Assembly (NCBI GenBank): GCA_011390635.1
Contig: JAABSA010000005.1
Coordinates: 82,099 to 146,098, forward strand
Length of the DNA stretch: 64,000 nt
Reading direction: 5' to 3'
From: Desulfotignum sp.
GTDB lineage: Bacteria; Desulfobacterota; Desulfobacteria; Desulfobacterales; Desulfobacteraceae
Shown: piece after piece, positions 8,889 to 17,087 of the stretch
Numbering within the stretch: position 1 is the first letter of the stretch
Layout of the letters: every line of letters begins with the position of its first letter
The notes under the pieces: generated by a model
Database searches by the model: none
Told to the model about the DNA's origin: nothing
The model's input: the letters and a program-made list of their open reading frames with translations, nothing else
Made by a program: the position numbers and the translations under genes

Positions 8889-9266
8889 ATGAAACAGATT
8901 GATATCCTGATTATTGATGATGAGGTCAAATTTGCCGATATGCTGTCCCGGCGACTCTCCCTCCGGGGCATCACCTGCCGGGCATGTTATGACGGACTTT
9001 CCGGTATCCAGTGGATCAAGGAAAATCCCGGCGCCGCCGTCCTGATCCTGCTTGACCTGAAACTGCCGGATCTGTATGGTACACAGGTACTGGCCCATAT
9101 AAAGGAAATCGATCCGGCTGTCCCGGTTTTCATCATCACCGGTCACGGCACCAGAGAGGATGAAAAAGCGTGTCTCGATCTGGGTGCAGTCGAATTCATC
9201 CACAAACCCGTGAGCATTGAAAAAATAACCACCCTGCTCACCCATGCCCGGGGGGAGGTGCAATGA
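8889..9266 (+). CDS. Single-domain response regulator
   Basis: A 125-residue stand-alone receiver with all key residues: IDDE at the N-terminus, phospho-acceptor Asp in LLDLKLPD, Thr in IITGHG and Lys in HKP. No output domain is present. It is the first gene of a plus-strand run and overlaps the next gene, a histidine kinase, by the four bases ATGA, so the two are translationally coupled. It may be a direct kinase target or an intermediate in a phosphorelay that involves the DHp protein at 11403-12089. Confidence 0.9.
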   Translation: MKQIDILIIDDEVKFADMLSRRLSLRGITCRACYDGLSGIQWIKENPGAAVLILLDLKLPDLYGTQVLAHIKEIDPAVPVFIITGHGTREDEKACLDLGAVEFIHKPVSIEKITTLLTHARGEVQ

Positions 9267-11026
9267 TCCGAACACCGCAGATACTGCATAAACAGGAGTG
9301 GCTGGCGTTTTTGTTTCACCGGCACAACGTCCACCTGGCATCCTTTCACACTTTTTCCAATTACTGCCGTATCTGGATCATCAGCATCGCTATCCTGGCC
9401 GTCACCTCCCTGTCCCCCCTGGTGATGGCCACCTTCATCAACCACCGGCTGATCCAGCAGGCCGTGGATGCGGAACTGGTTCTCCAGACCGAGCGGGTTA
9501 CCTCCAATGCCAAGCGGTCCATGCGGTTTTTCCTGGAAGAACGGTTGAACGCCCTGCGGTTCATCGTGAATGAACTGCCCTATTACGCTTTGATCGATAA
9601 CGAACACCTGGAGGAAATTCTGGGCAACCTCAAGCTGGGATTCGGCGGATTCACGGACCTGAGCATCATCGATGCCGACGGCAGCCAGGTGGCCTATGCC
9701 GGCCCCTTCAACCTGGAGGGCAAAAACTACAAAACCCAGCCATGGTTCACCCGGAGCATTGAAAGTGATAATTTCATCAGCGAGGTGTTCACCGGATACC
9801 GGGATGTTCCCCACATCATCATTGCGGTCCGTTCCATAAACGCCCTGGGCAGGCTTTTCATACTCCGGGCCACCCTGGACACCCAGCGGCTCATGGACAC
9901 CCTTCTTTCCTATAAAACCAATGTCCACACCGATATCTTTCTGATGAATCACACCGGCCAGCTTCAGACCCCTTCCAACACCCATGGAAAAATTTTCACC
10001 CCCACCCGTCTGGACATTCCGAAATTTTCTACCACGACAAACGTGATCATGCCGGAAAGTGAACGGGATCATGCCTTTATTATCGGATACTCCTACATTA
10101 TCACCGAGGCGGTGACCACCCCGTTCATACTCATGGTGTACAAAAAAAAATCCGGGGTCATGGGCACCTGGCTGAACCTGGGCAGGACCTTCAACTGGAT
10201 CATTTACATCAGTTGCCTGGTGATGATGATCATCATCACCCTGGTGTCCACCTTTATGGTGAACAAGCTGTACCTGGCGGACAAAACCAAAGCGGAAACC
10301 ATGATGAAAATGGAACAGAACCAGCAGCTGGCATGCATCGGTCAGCTGTCCGCCGGTATCGCCCATGAAATCAACAACCCGTTGGCGTTGATCAATGAAA
10401 CCGCCGGATACCTCAAAGACCTGTACCATTTTGCTGATGAACATCAGAACGACCAGGAGATCATGGAACATCTGGATGACATTCTGGAGGCGGTTGCCCG
10501 GTGCGGCACCATCACCAGCCAGCTGCTGGGATTTGTCCGGCAGTTCGATGTCCAGACCTCCGCGGTGAATGTGGAAAAACTGATCACCGGCATATTGCGT
10601 TTTCACAAAAAGGAAACTGAGTACAAGGGTATCCATGTCACCACCGACATCGCACCTGATACCCCTGCCATCGAGACCGACCGGGGCAAACTCCAGCAGA
10701 TCCTGCTCAACCTGATCAACAATGCGTTCCAGGCCATCGAAGCCAACGGATGCCTGGATATAACGGTATCGCACCTGGCCCCCGACCAGATCACCATAGA
10801 GATCAAAGACACGGGATGCGGCATTCCCGAAGAAAACCTCAAACGAATACATGAACCGTTTTTCAGTACCAAAAAAGAAAAGATGGGAACCGGCCTGGGG
10901 CTTTCCATCACTTACGGACTGGTCAAAAAACTGCAGGGAAATATCCGGGTGGAAAGCAGTGAAGGTGTCGGGACCATATTTACCGTCACATTACCGGTCA
11001 AGATGAAAAAAGAGGATACGGCATGA
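9263..11026 (+). CDS. Membrane sensor histidine kinase with Cache domain
   Basis: A 587-residue inner membrane kinase. There is a membrane span at about residues 35-58, an extracytoplasmic double-Cache sensor region (about 65-305), a second span near 310-335, a HisKA domain with phospho-acceptor His368 in GIAHEINNP, and a complete HATPase domain (N-box LINNAFQA, G1 DTGCGIP, G2 GTGLGLS). It overlaps the receivers on both sides by ATGA, which marks a tight unit. It is the only complete kinase in this island, so it is the probable phosphate source for the five receiver domains nearby. The ligand is unknown; an anion taken up by the SLC13 permease is one possibility. Confidence 0.92.
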   Translation: MIRTPQILHKQEWLAFLFHRHNVHLASFHTFSNYCRIWIISIAILAVTSLSPLVMATFINHRLIQQAVDAELVLQTERVTSNAKRSMRFFLEERLNALRFIVNELPYYALIDNEHLEEILGNLKLGFGGFTDLSIIDADGSQVAYAGPFNLEGKNYKTQPWFTRSIESDNFISEVFTGYRDVPHIIIAVRSINALGRLFILRATLDTQRLMDTLLSYKTNVHTDIFLMNHTGQLQTPSNTHGKIFTPTRLDIPKFSTTTNVIMPESERDHAFIIGYSYIITEAVTTPFILMVYKKKSGVMGTWLNLGRTFNWIIYISCLVMMIIITLVSTFMVNKLYLADKTKAETMMKMEQNQQLACIGQLSAGIAHEINNPLALINETAGYLKDLYHFADEHQNDQEIMEHLDDILEAVARCGTITSQLLGFVRQFDVQTSAVNVEKLITGILRFHKKETEYKGIHVTTDIAPDTPAIETDRGKLQQILLNLINNAFQAIEANGCLDITVSHLAPDQITIEIKDTGCGIPEENLKRIHEPFFSTKKEKMGTGLGLSITYGLVKKLQGNIRVESSEGVGTIFTVTLPVKMKKEDTA

Positions 11027-11385
11027 AGATTATTCTTGTGGATGATGAAAAAAAATTCGTCAATATGCTGGCCAAAAGACTGTCACTTCGGGGGCTGAAT
11101 GCGGATGTGGCCTATTCCGGTGAAGAGGCTGTTAAAAAAGCCGCCAAAACCCCTTACGACCTGGCTGTGCTGGACCTTAAAATGCCCGGTATCAGCGGAT
11201 TTGCATTAAAACGAAAACTGCTGGAATTGCAGCCGGAAATCAAGCTGATTTTTGTCACCGGACACGGCGTCATTGATAAAAACGGGAACCATGATCATTC
11301 AGATGATATATTTCTGGCCAAACCATTGAATATTGATACTTTGATTGAAATCATCCATCAAATCATCCATCCGGATAAACCATAA
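11023..11385 (+). CDS. Single-domain response regulator
   Basis: A 120-residue receiver with VDDE, phospho-acceptor Asp in VLDLKMPG, Thr in FVTGHG and Lys in AKP. The loop after GHG carries an unusual His/Asn/Asp-rich stretch (DKNGNHDHSDD). Its ATG overlaps the kinase stop codon, so it is probably co-translated with the kinase. There is no output domain. The next gene, an ATPase-less DHp protein, follows after 17 bases. Confidence 0.9.
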   Translation: MKIILVDDEKKFVNMLAKRLSLRGLNADVAYSGEEAVKKAAKTPYDLAVLDLKMPGISGFALKRKLLELQPEIKLIFVTGHGVIDKNGNHDHSDDIFLAKPLNIDTLIEIIHQIIHPDKP

Positions 11386-11402
11386 CATGGGGAGACATAA
11401 CA

Positions 11403-12089
11403 ATGAATCAACACACTATTGACCTTGTGAACAAGCAGGGACTGCAGTTTTTCGGATCGGTGAATGCCAGCATTTCCCATGAACTGAAAAATATCTTTGC
11501 CATCATTTCCGAAACCGCCGGATTTTTAAACGACCTGACCCAGTTGTCAAAACAGGGCAAAAAACTGGAACTGTCTGTTCTTGAAAACTGCAGCAACAGT
11601 ATTTCAGAAGAGATTGAGCGGGGTTTTGACACCATCCGTCAGATGAACCAGTTTGCCCACAGCGTGGATGATCCTGTAAAGGAAACCAGTATTGCCGACA
11701 CCCTGGCTTTGGCCGTCAAACTGACCGGTTTTCTAAGTTATGCCGGAAAGGCACATATCCAGGACGGCCCTGCCAATGACATCACGGTCTTCACCAGTCC
11801 GTTTCTGTTCCAGACACTGGTATACAAAACATTGTGCGCCCTTTACAAGGCAATGGATATCAAAGACGAACTGACCATTGCATACCGGCAAGATGATCCA
11901 TCCGGCATCACCCTGGTATTTTCCTATGACCGCTCCGGGGATCTCAAAGACTTTCCCGACCCCAAAACCGCTGATGTGGCAGATGCCCTCAAGGCAACAT
12001 TCACGATCAAAGAGAGTGCCCTTGAACTGACCATTCCCAGGGATAATGACGGCCTGCAAGCCGCACTGGCAGATGGACAAACCCCCTGA
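11403..12089 (+). CDS. DHp-only histidine phosphotransferase-like protein
   Basis: A 228-residue soluble protein. Residues 10-90 look like a HisKA dimerisation helix pair with an H-box reading ISHELKN (His26). The C-terminal 120 residues occupy the place of the ATPase domain, but no N-box, G1 or G2 motif can be found, so ATP binding is unlikely. This layout resembles the phosphotransferases Spo0B and ChpT, which pass phosphate between receivers. A ribosome site GGGGAGA precedes ATG 11403. It sits between two receivers in the same run, as expected for a relay component. The alternative is a decayed kinase; the intact reading frame and H-box speak against that. Confidence 0.7.
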   Translation: MNQHTIDLVNKQGLQFFGSVNASISHELKNIFAIISETAGFLNDLTQLSKQGKKLELSVLENCSNSISEEIERGFDTIRQMNQFAHSVDDPVKETSIADTLALAVKLTGFLSYAGKAHIQDGPANDITVFTSPFLFQTLVYKTLCALYKAMDIKDELTIAYRQDDPSGITLVFSYDRSGDLKDFPDPKTADVADALKATFTIKESALELTIPRDNDGLQAALADGQTP

Positions 12090-12165
12090 AAGCCTGTATT
12101 CCCATATTGGCAGACAGGCACGCATAAACCGATAATACAAAACATACCAAATTATGGAGGCAGCC

Positions 12166-12660
12166 ATGACCGACACTGAAAAAATCCATCTGTTACTGGT
12201 GGATGACGAGGAAAAATTCCTAAACGCCCTTACTGATCGTTTAAAACTCAAATTCTTTGATATCACACCGGTGACCAATGGTGAGGATGCCATTGATGTG
12301 ACAGGGAAAGCAAAATTTGATGTGGCGGTGGTTGACCTGCAGATGCCCGGCATCGACGGGGTGCAACTTCTCAAAGCCCTGAAAAAAAGCCACCGGTTTC
12401 TGGAAATCATTATCCTCTCAGGCCATGCCACCATTGATGTGGCAGTTGAATGCACCAAACTGGGTGCATTCAAAGTTCTTGAAAAACCCTGCGGATTTGA
12501 CAAGCTGGTTGAAACCATCAAAGAAGCCTATGAATCCCGTTTGAAAAAGAAATTTGAAAATGATGCCCAGCGCATGCAAAAAATCCAGTCCCTTGCGTTT
12601 GGTCAGTCTCCTCTGGGAATATTACGGGAATTGTCCAAAATGGACGACAATAAAAAATAG
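12166..12660 (+). CDS. Response regulator with short C-terminal tail
   Basis: A 164-residue protein: a receiver (about residues 4-122, VDDEE, phospho-acceptor in VVDLQMPGIDG, ILSGHA, EKP) followed by about 40 residues of mostly charged helix without a recognised output domain. ATG 12166 is chosen because GGAGG ends five bases before it; an ATG at 12154 has no such site. It is the last gene of the signalling run. The tail may mediate binding to another protein. Confidence 0.88.
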   Translation: MTDTEKIHLLLVDDEEKFLNALTDRLKLKFFDITPVTNGEDAIDVTGKAKFDVAVVDLQMPGIDGVQLLKALKKSHRFLEIIILSGHATIDVAVECTKLGAFKVLEKPCGFDKLVETIKEAYESRLKKKFENDAQRMQKIQSLAFGQSPLGILRELSKMDDNKK

Positions 12661-12675
12661 ACCGCCGCATTTCCT

Positions 12676-12736
12676 GCCAAAGGCTTCATGCAGTACCCAC
12701 CGGTGCCCGGATAACGATTCCCATGAAGTCTTTGGC
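12676..12736 (+). repeat. 15-base inverted repeat after the signalling run
   Basis: Bases 12676-12690 and 12722-12736 pair over 15 positions with one G-T exception, leaving a 31-base loop that contains the palindrome CACCGGTG. It starts 16 bases after the last receiver gene. There is no T-run after it, so it is not a standard terminator. It may be an RNA stability element or mark a rho-dependent end. The 281 bases between 12661 and 12941 otherwise hold only the promoter noted below. Confidence 0.4.
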
Positions 12737-12811
12737 TGTTCCACGCCTGCCATTGTCTCATGCCGCCTGTGGTGGTGTCTTGTGATGCCCCTGTATTGGT
12801 GTCTTTTGAAT

Positions 12812-12841
12812 CATTGACTTTGTTACGAACCCTGGTTTATA
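12812..12841 (+). promoter_or_regulatory. Candidate sigma-70 promoter of the dehydratase operon
   Basis: TTGACT at 12812-12817 and TATAAC at 12836-12841 are 18 bases apart, about 100 bases before ATG 12942. Both boxes match the consensus in five of six positions. No operator repeat was seen. Confidence 0.45.
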
Positions 12842-12941
12842 ACCCTGGCTGTAAGATATTTTGCATTGGCCCGGCCCGTGCATCCCGGGAAGGCATCATA
12901 CCACGACCGCAAGGACCTTGAATAATGAAAGACCGGAACCC

Positions 12942-14063
12942 ATGAAAGAATTGACACCGTTTTACCAGGCCATTAATGATCCTGCGGCCCTGGGCCGCAG
13001 GATCACCCATAAAAAAATCATCGGCACCCTGTGTTCCTATGCACCCGAAGAATTGATTTACGCGGCCGGTTACCATCCCATGCGCCTGTTTTCATCCAAA
13101 GCGGACACCCAACTGGCCCAGAACCATCTCCAGACCTATTGTTGCTCTGTGGTGCGGGGTGTGCTGGAGGACAGCCTGGCCGGCCGCCTGGATTTTCTGC
13201 ATGGCACGGTATTTGTCCATACCTGTGATTCCATGCAGCGTTTGTCCGACATCTGGCGCCTCAAGGGACAATACCCGTTTTTTGCAGACGTGATCCTGCC
13301 GGCCAAAATGCATACCCCCAGTGCAAAAAAGTACATGGCAGCGGTGCTGGAAAGATGTAAAACCGATCTGGAGACTGACACGGGCAGACCTGTTACCAGC
13401 CAGTCCCTGGCCGATGCCATCCGGATGTACAACCGGATACGGAAAAATCTTTCTCGGATATATGCACTGAAAAGCCGGTATCCCGCTGTTTTACAGAACA
13501 AGGACCTGTTGGCCCTTGTCAAGGGATCCATGATCATGGACCGGCAGGAAGCTGCGGATCACCTGGACAACGTCATTCTCAGGCTGGCAGCCGCAGTTCC
13601 GGACGTGAAAGATTCACCGATTGCCCCGGACAAACGCCTGATCCTGTCCGGATCGGTTTGTGACATGCCAGGGCTCTACGATCTTTTCCAGGATACCGGT
13701 GCTGCTGTGGTGGGCGATGATCTGTGCACCGGCCGCCGCTGGTTTGACGGTCTGATACCCGAAGATATGGAACCCATGGCCGCCATCACCCAGCGCTATG
13801 CCCAGCGGCTGGTCTGCCCGGCCAAACACCGGGGCCTTCATGAGAGAGCCGACAGTCTGGTTGACCAGGCCAAAAATCTTGGCGCGGACGGTGTGGTGTT
13901 TGCCCTTCTCAAATTCTGTGATCCCCATGCCTTTGACTATCCCTATCTCAAAGCCCGCCTGGATGATGCCGGCATAAAATCGCTGGTACTGGAACTGGAT
14001 GACGGCCAGGACAGCCAGGGCCAGCTGGCCACCAGGATCGAAACCTTTATTCACATGATATGA
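12942..14063 (+). CDS. 2-hydroxyacyl-CoA dehydratase/benzoyl-CoA reductase family subunit (BcrC/HgdB-like)
   Basis: A 373-residue member of the HGD-D family. The N-terminal segment IIGTLCSYAPEELIYAAGY is typical, and Cys residues that bind a [4Fe-4S] cluster appear in LCSYAPE, YCCSVVRG and VHTCDSM. In known enzymes two such subunits form the catalytic heterodimer that receives one low-potential electron per ATP-driven step. Size and order (smaller subunit, larger subunit, activator) fit either 2-hydroxyacyl-CoA dehydratases or class I benzoyl-CoA reductases. I start at ATG 12942; the frame is open upstream without a start signal. The substrate cannot be read from the sequence. Confidence 0.85.
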   Translation: MKELTPFYQAINDPAALGRRITHKKIIGTLCSYAPEELIYAAGYHPMRLFSSKADTQLAQNHLQTYCCSVVRGVLEDSLAGRLDFLHGTVFVHTCDSMQRLSDIWRLKGQYPFFADVILPAKMHTPSAKKYMAAVLERCKTDLETDTGRPVTSQSLADAIRMYNRIRKNLSRIYALKSRYPAVLQNKDLLALVKGSMIMDRQEAADHLDNVILRLAAAVPDVKDSPIAPDKRLILSGSVCDMPGLYDLFQDTGAAVVGDDLCTGRRWFDGLIPEDMEPMAAITQRYAQRLVCPAKHRGLHERADSLVDQAKNLGADGVVFALLKFCDPHAFDYPYLKARLDDAGIKSLVLELDDGQDSQGQLATRIETFIHMI

Positions 14064-14082
14064 CCCAAAAAGAGACCCTCCC

Positions 14083-15369
14083 ATGACCCGGACCGATGAC
14101 AAGGAAAACCGCAAAATTGCCGCCGCAAAAAAAATGCGGGATATCATGACCACCTATTACCTGGATGCATTGTCCGCCTCCCAGAACAACCGACAGGTGG
14201 CCTGGATCACCTCGGGTGGTCCGGTGGAACCTCTGGTGGCCATGGATATCATCCCGGTGTATCCGGAAAACCATGGCGCCATGATCGGCTCCTCCAAGAT
14301 GGGGGAGGATCTTTGCAGCAAAGCGGAAGAGATGGGATATTCCACAGACCTGTGTTCCTATGCCAGGGCCGACATTGGCTGCGCCGTGGTACAGGGTGGC
14401 CCCATAGGCGGTCTGCCCAAACCCGACATGCTCATCTGCTGCAACAACATCTGCGGCACGGTGCTAAAATGGTACGAGGTCCAGGCCCGGTACTATGATG
14501 TGCCTTTGTTCATCCTTGACACCCCGGTGTGCCATACCGGCTATTTTCCGGAAACAGCAGCCTATGTCAAAGCCCAGATCACAGAATATATCGGTTTTCT
14601 GGAAAGTGTCACCGGAAAAAAAATGGACATGGACCGCATGAACCAGGTGGGACATCTGTCGTTAGAGGGACAAAAACTCTGGCAGCAGGTGCTCAAAACA
14701 ACCGCCCACAAGCCATCTCCCATGAGTGCCTTTGATGCATTCTTTTTTCTGGCCCTCATTGTCACCCTGCGGGGCACCCGTACGGCTGTCGATTTTTACA
14801 GGGAACTGCTCACGGAAATGGAGGACAGAATCACCCGAAACATCTCCATTGTGCCGGAAGAACAATACCGCCTGCTCTGGGACAACCTGCCGGTGTGGCA
14901 CCGGCTCAAATGGCTGTCCCAAAAATTTTCGGACCACAAGGCATGCCTGGTGGCCGACACCTATACATCCGCCTGGTGCGGGGCCATCCAGTATATCGAC
15001 CCGGAAAATTTTTTAGATTCCATTGCCCAGGCCTACACCCGCATCTACCTGAATATCGGCATCGACCAGATGGCGGACCAGATTCTGGACATGATAGCCT
15101 TCTATGATGTGCACGGACTGGTCATGCACTCCAACCGGTCCTGCAAACCTTATTCCTTCGGCCAGATGGACATCATGAACATTGTCCGAAAAAAGGCGGG
15201 CATTCCCGTGCTGATGCTGGAGGCGGACATGGTGGATCCCAGAAGTTTTTCCCAGTCCCAGATTGACACCCGCATTGACGCATTCATGGAAATCATCCAG
15301 CACAAAAACAGACCTCACACAAGGGTTGGCCCGCAAACAGACACTGGGCGAAAGGCAGGTGCCAGATGA
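14083..15369 (+). CDS. 2-hydroxyacyl-CoA dehydratase/benzoyl-CoA reductase family subunit (BcrB/HgdA-like)
   Basis: A 428-residue partner of the preceding gene, 19 bases downstream. Family features include VAWITSGGPVEPLVAMD near the N-terminus, Cys residues in LCSYARADIG, LICCNNICGT and HSNRSCKPYS, and the region GQMDIMNIVRKK that often follows the last cluster ligand. Its length fits BcrB (about 430 residues). It overlaps the activator gene by ATGA. Only one activator subunit is present in the operon, whereas classical benzoyl-CoA reductases carry two different ones (BcrA and BcrD), which favours a dehydratase-type or homodimeric activator system. Confidence 0.85.
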   Translation: MTRTDDKENRKIAAAKKMRDIMTTYYLDALSASQNNRQVAWITSGGPVEPLVAMDIIPVYPENHGAMIGSSKMGEDLCSKAEEMGYSTDLCSYARADIGCAVVQGGPIGGLPKPDMLICCNNICGTVLKWYEVQARYYDVPLFILDTPVCHTGYFPETAAYVKAQITEYIGFLESVTGKKMDMDRMNQVGHLSLEGQKLWQQVLKTTAHKPSPMSAFDAFFFLALIVTLRGTRTAVDFYRELLTEMEDRITRNISIVPEEQYRLLWDNLPVWHRLKWLSQKFSDHKACLVADTYTSAWCGAIQYIDPENFLDSIAQAYTRIYLNIGIDQMADQILDMIAFYDVHGLVMHSNRSCKPYSFGQMDIMNIVRKKAGIPVLMLEADMVDPRSFSQSQIDTRIDAFMEIIQHKNRPHTRVGPQTDTGRKAGAR

Positions 15370-16133
15370 TTTCTGCCGGTATTGACATCGGCTCCATTAC
15401 TGCCAAGGCGGCCCTGGTAGATGATGGGACACTTGTGGCCACCCGCATAATATTCACAGGATACAACCCTGCTGCCGCCGCCAGAGAGGTGTTTGCAGCA
15501 CTGCTCAGCCAGACCGGCATCCCGGAAGCATCGGTCCGGCGCATTGTGGCCACGGGATACGGCAGGGCATCCGTGGATTTTGCCCACAAAACATTGACCG
15601 AAATCATCTGCCACGGTGCCGGTGCCCATTTTCTCGATCCCGATGTCCGGGGTGTCATTGATGTGGGGGGCCAGGACAGCAAAGCCATTTTGCTGGATGC
15701 AAACGGACAGGTGGAAAATTTTGCCATGAATGACAAATGTGCCGCCGGTACCGGCCGGTTCCTGGAGGTCATGGCCCAGGCTCTGCAGATTCCGTTGGAT
15801 CAGATGGGAGAGATCAGTCTTGGGGCTGAAACACCTGTAAAAATATCATCCATCTGCACGGTATTTGCAGAATCAGAGGTCATTTCCATGATTGCCCGAC
15901 AGAAAAACCGCCGGGACATTGCTGCCGGCATTCACATATCCACTGCGGCCCGGGTGGCATCCCTGGCCGGCAAGATACATCTTGGCCCGCCCGTGGTCAT
16001 GACCGGGGGGGTGGCAAAAAACAAGGGAATGGTCAAGGCCCTGGAAGACCGGCTGGGATACACCATCACAGTGGGGGCAATGCCCCAGGAAAACGGAGCA
16101 GTGGGCGCAGCGTTCCTGGCGGCCGGCATCTGA
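15366..16133 (+). CDS. ATP-dependent activator of 2-hydroxyacyl-CoA dehydratase (HgdC/BadF family)
   Basis: A 255-residue ASKHA-fold ATPase. The GIDIGSITAKAALVDDG phosphate loop, IDVGGQDSKAI and GGVAKNKGMV motifs are clear. The two Cys residues that hold the bridging [4Fe-4S] cluster of the homodimer are present in NDKCAAGTGRF and SSICTVFAESE. It drives ATP-powered one-electron transfer to the two-subunit enzyme encoded just upstream and is coupled to it by an ATGA overlap. Length equals that of HgdC (about 260). No dedicated ferredoxin follows, so electrons must come from elsewhere. Confidence 0.93.
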   Translation: MISAGIDIGSITAKAALVDDGTLVATRIIFTGYNPAAAAREVFAALLSQTGIPEASVRRIVATGYGRASVDFAHKTLTEIICHGAGAHFLDPDVRGVIDVGGQDSKAILLDANGQVENFAMNDKCAAGTGRFLEVMAQALQIPLDQMGEISLGAETPVKISSICTVFAESEVISMIARQKNRRDIAAGIHISTAARVASLAGKIHLGPPVVMTGGVAKNKGMVKALEDRLGYTITVGAMPQENGAVGAAFLAAGI

Positions 16134-16234
16134 GGCCTGCTGAAATGTTTGTGAAAATCAAGGCAATCCCATGTAGATATGAGGTGCCCTCCCTGTGGGT
16201 GTCTTGCTGAAATAACAACATGCAGGAATCAAAT

Positions 16235-17014
16235 ATGGAAATCAGATGGCTGGGCACTGCGGGTTTTGATATCAAAACCCAAGACTCCCGGTTTCTTATT
16301 GACCCTTATGTGAGCCGAAACCCTGCGGCTGAACCGGTTCAACATCTGGTACCAGCGGATCTGGCAGGAGCGGACAGGATTTTTATTTCCCACGGGCATT
16401 TTGATCATCTCATGGATGTGCCAAAAATACTGGCCGGAGATACTGAAAAATCGTGCCGGGTTTTTTGTTCCGCCAGGGCCGGCAGCACCCTTGAAAAGCT
16501 GGGTGTCGATAAAGACCGGGTATATCGGGTGAACCAGGACAACATTGAGGTAAGGTTCAGCCATGTAAAAGCCCGGGCCTTTTTCAGCCGCCACATTCGG
16601 TTCGACCTTCCCCTGGCGGCCGCCACCCTTGCCAGAATCCATCTTCGGTTTTTTCGTCTTCTGCCCCTGTTCACCCGATATCCCTGTGGCCAGGTTTTGA
16701 GCTGGCAGTTCTGCCTGGAGGGCAGGACCATCCAGCATTTCGGCAGTGCCGGTGCAGCACCTGTGCAACCCAAGACCCTGGCACCGGTGGATATTTTATT
16801 GTTCCCCCTGCAGGGACATACCGATATCTGCAAAATTGCCGCCGAACAGGTCCGCTACCTGGCACCCAACATTGTCATTGTCCACCACCATGACAATTTT
16901 TACCCCCCGGTTTCCCAGGACATTGATACCAAAAGATTTGTGGAACAGGTGAACCGGGAAAACCCCCGGATCCGCGTCATAGTTCCCCGGATAAATGTGC
17001 CCATTACCATATAA
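16235..17014 (+). CDS. MBL-fold metallo-hydrolase
   Basis: A 259-residue metallo-beta-lactamase-fold protein with the metal motif HGHFDHLMD and further metal ligands likely in HFGSAG and VHHHDNF. It starts with MEIRWLGTAGF, the usual first strand of the fold. ATG 16235 has AGGA about 8 bases upstream; the ATG at 16220 in the same frame has none. It stands between the dehydratase operon and a convergent MscS gene. Substrate and pathway are not apparent. Confidence 0.8.
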   Translation: MEIRWLGTAGFDIKTQDSRFLIDPYVSRNPAAEPVQHLVPADLAGADRIFISHGHFDHLMDVPKILAGDTEKSCRVFCSARAGSTLEKLGVDKDRVYRVNQDNIEVRFSHVKARAFFSRHIRFDLPLAAATLARIHLRFFRLLPLFTRYPCGQVLSWQFCLEGRTIQHFGSAGAAPVQPKTLAPVDILLFPLQGHTDICKIAAEQVRYLAPNIVIVHHHDNFYPPVSQDIDTKRFVEQVNRENPRIRVIVPRINVPITI

Positions 17015-17087
17015 GTATTTGAAATCCTTATGGCGGTGCAATAAAGAACATGGCACCTGCGATGCCTGATGCTTTTTTTGATCCGTA

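Noticed and set aside
9143..10852. 569-codon open frame on the minus strand across the histidine kinase gene
   Set aside because: It is antisense to a kinase with complete domain motifs, its translation is rich in Gly, His, Gln and Val as shadow frames are, and no family resemblance is visible.
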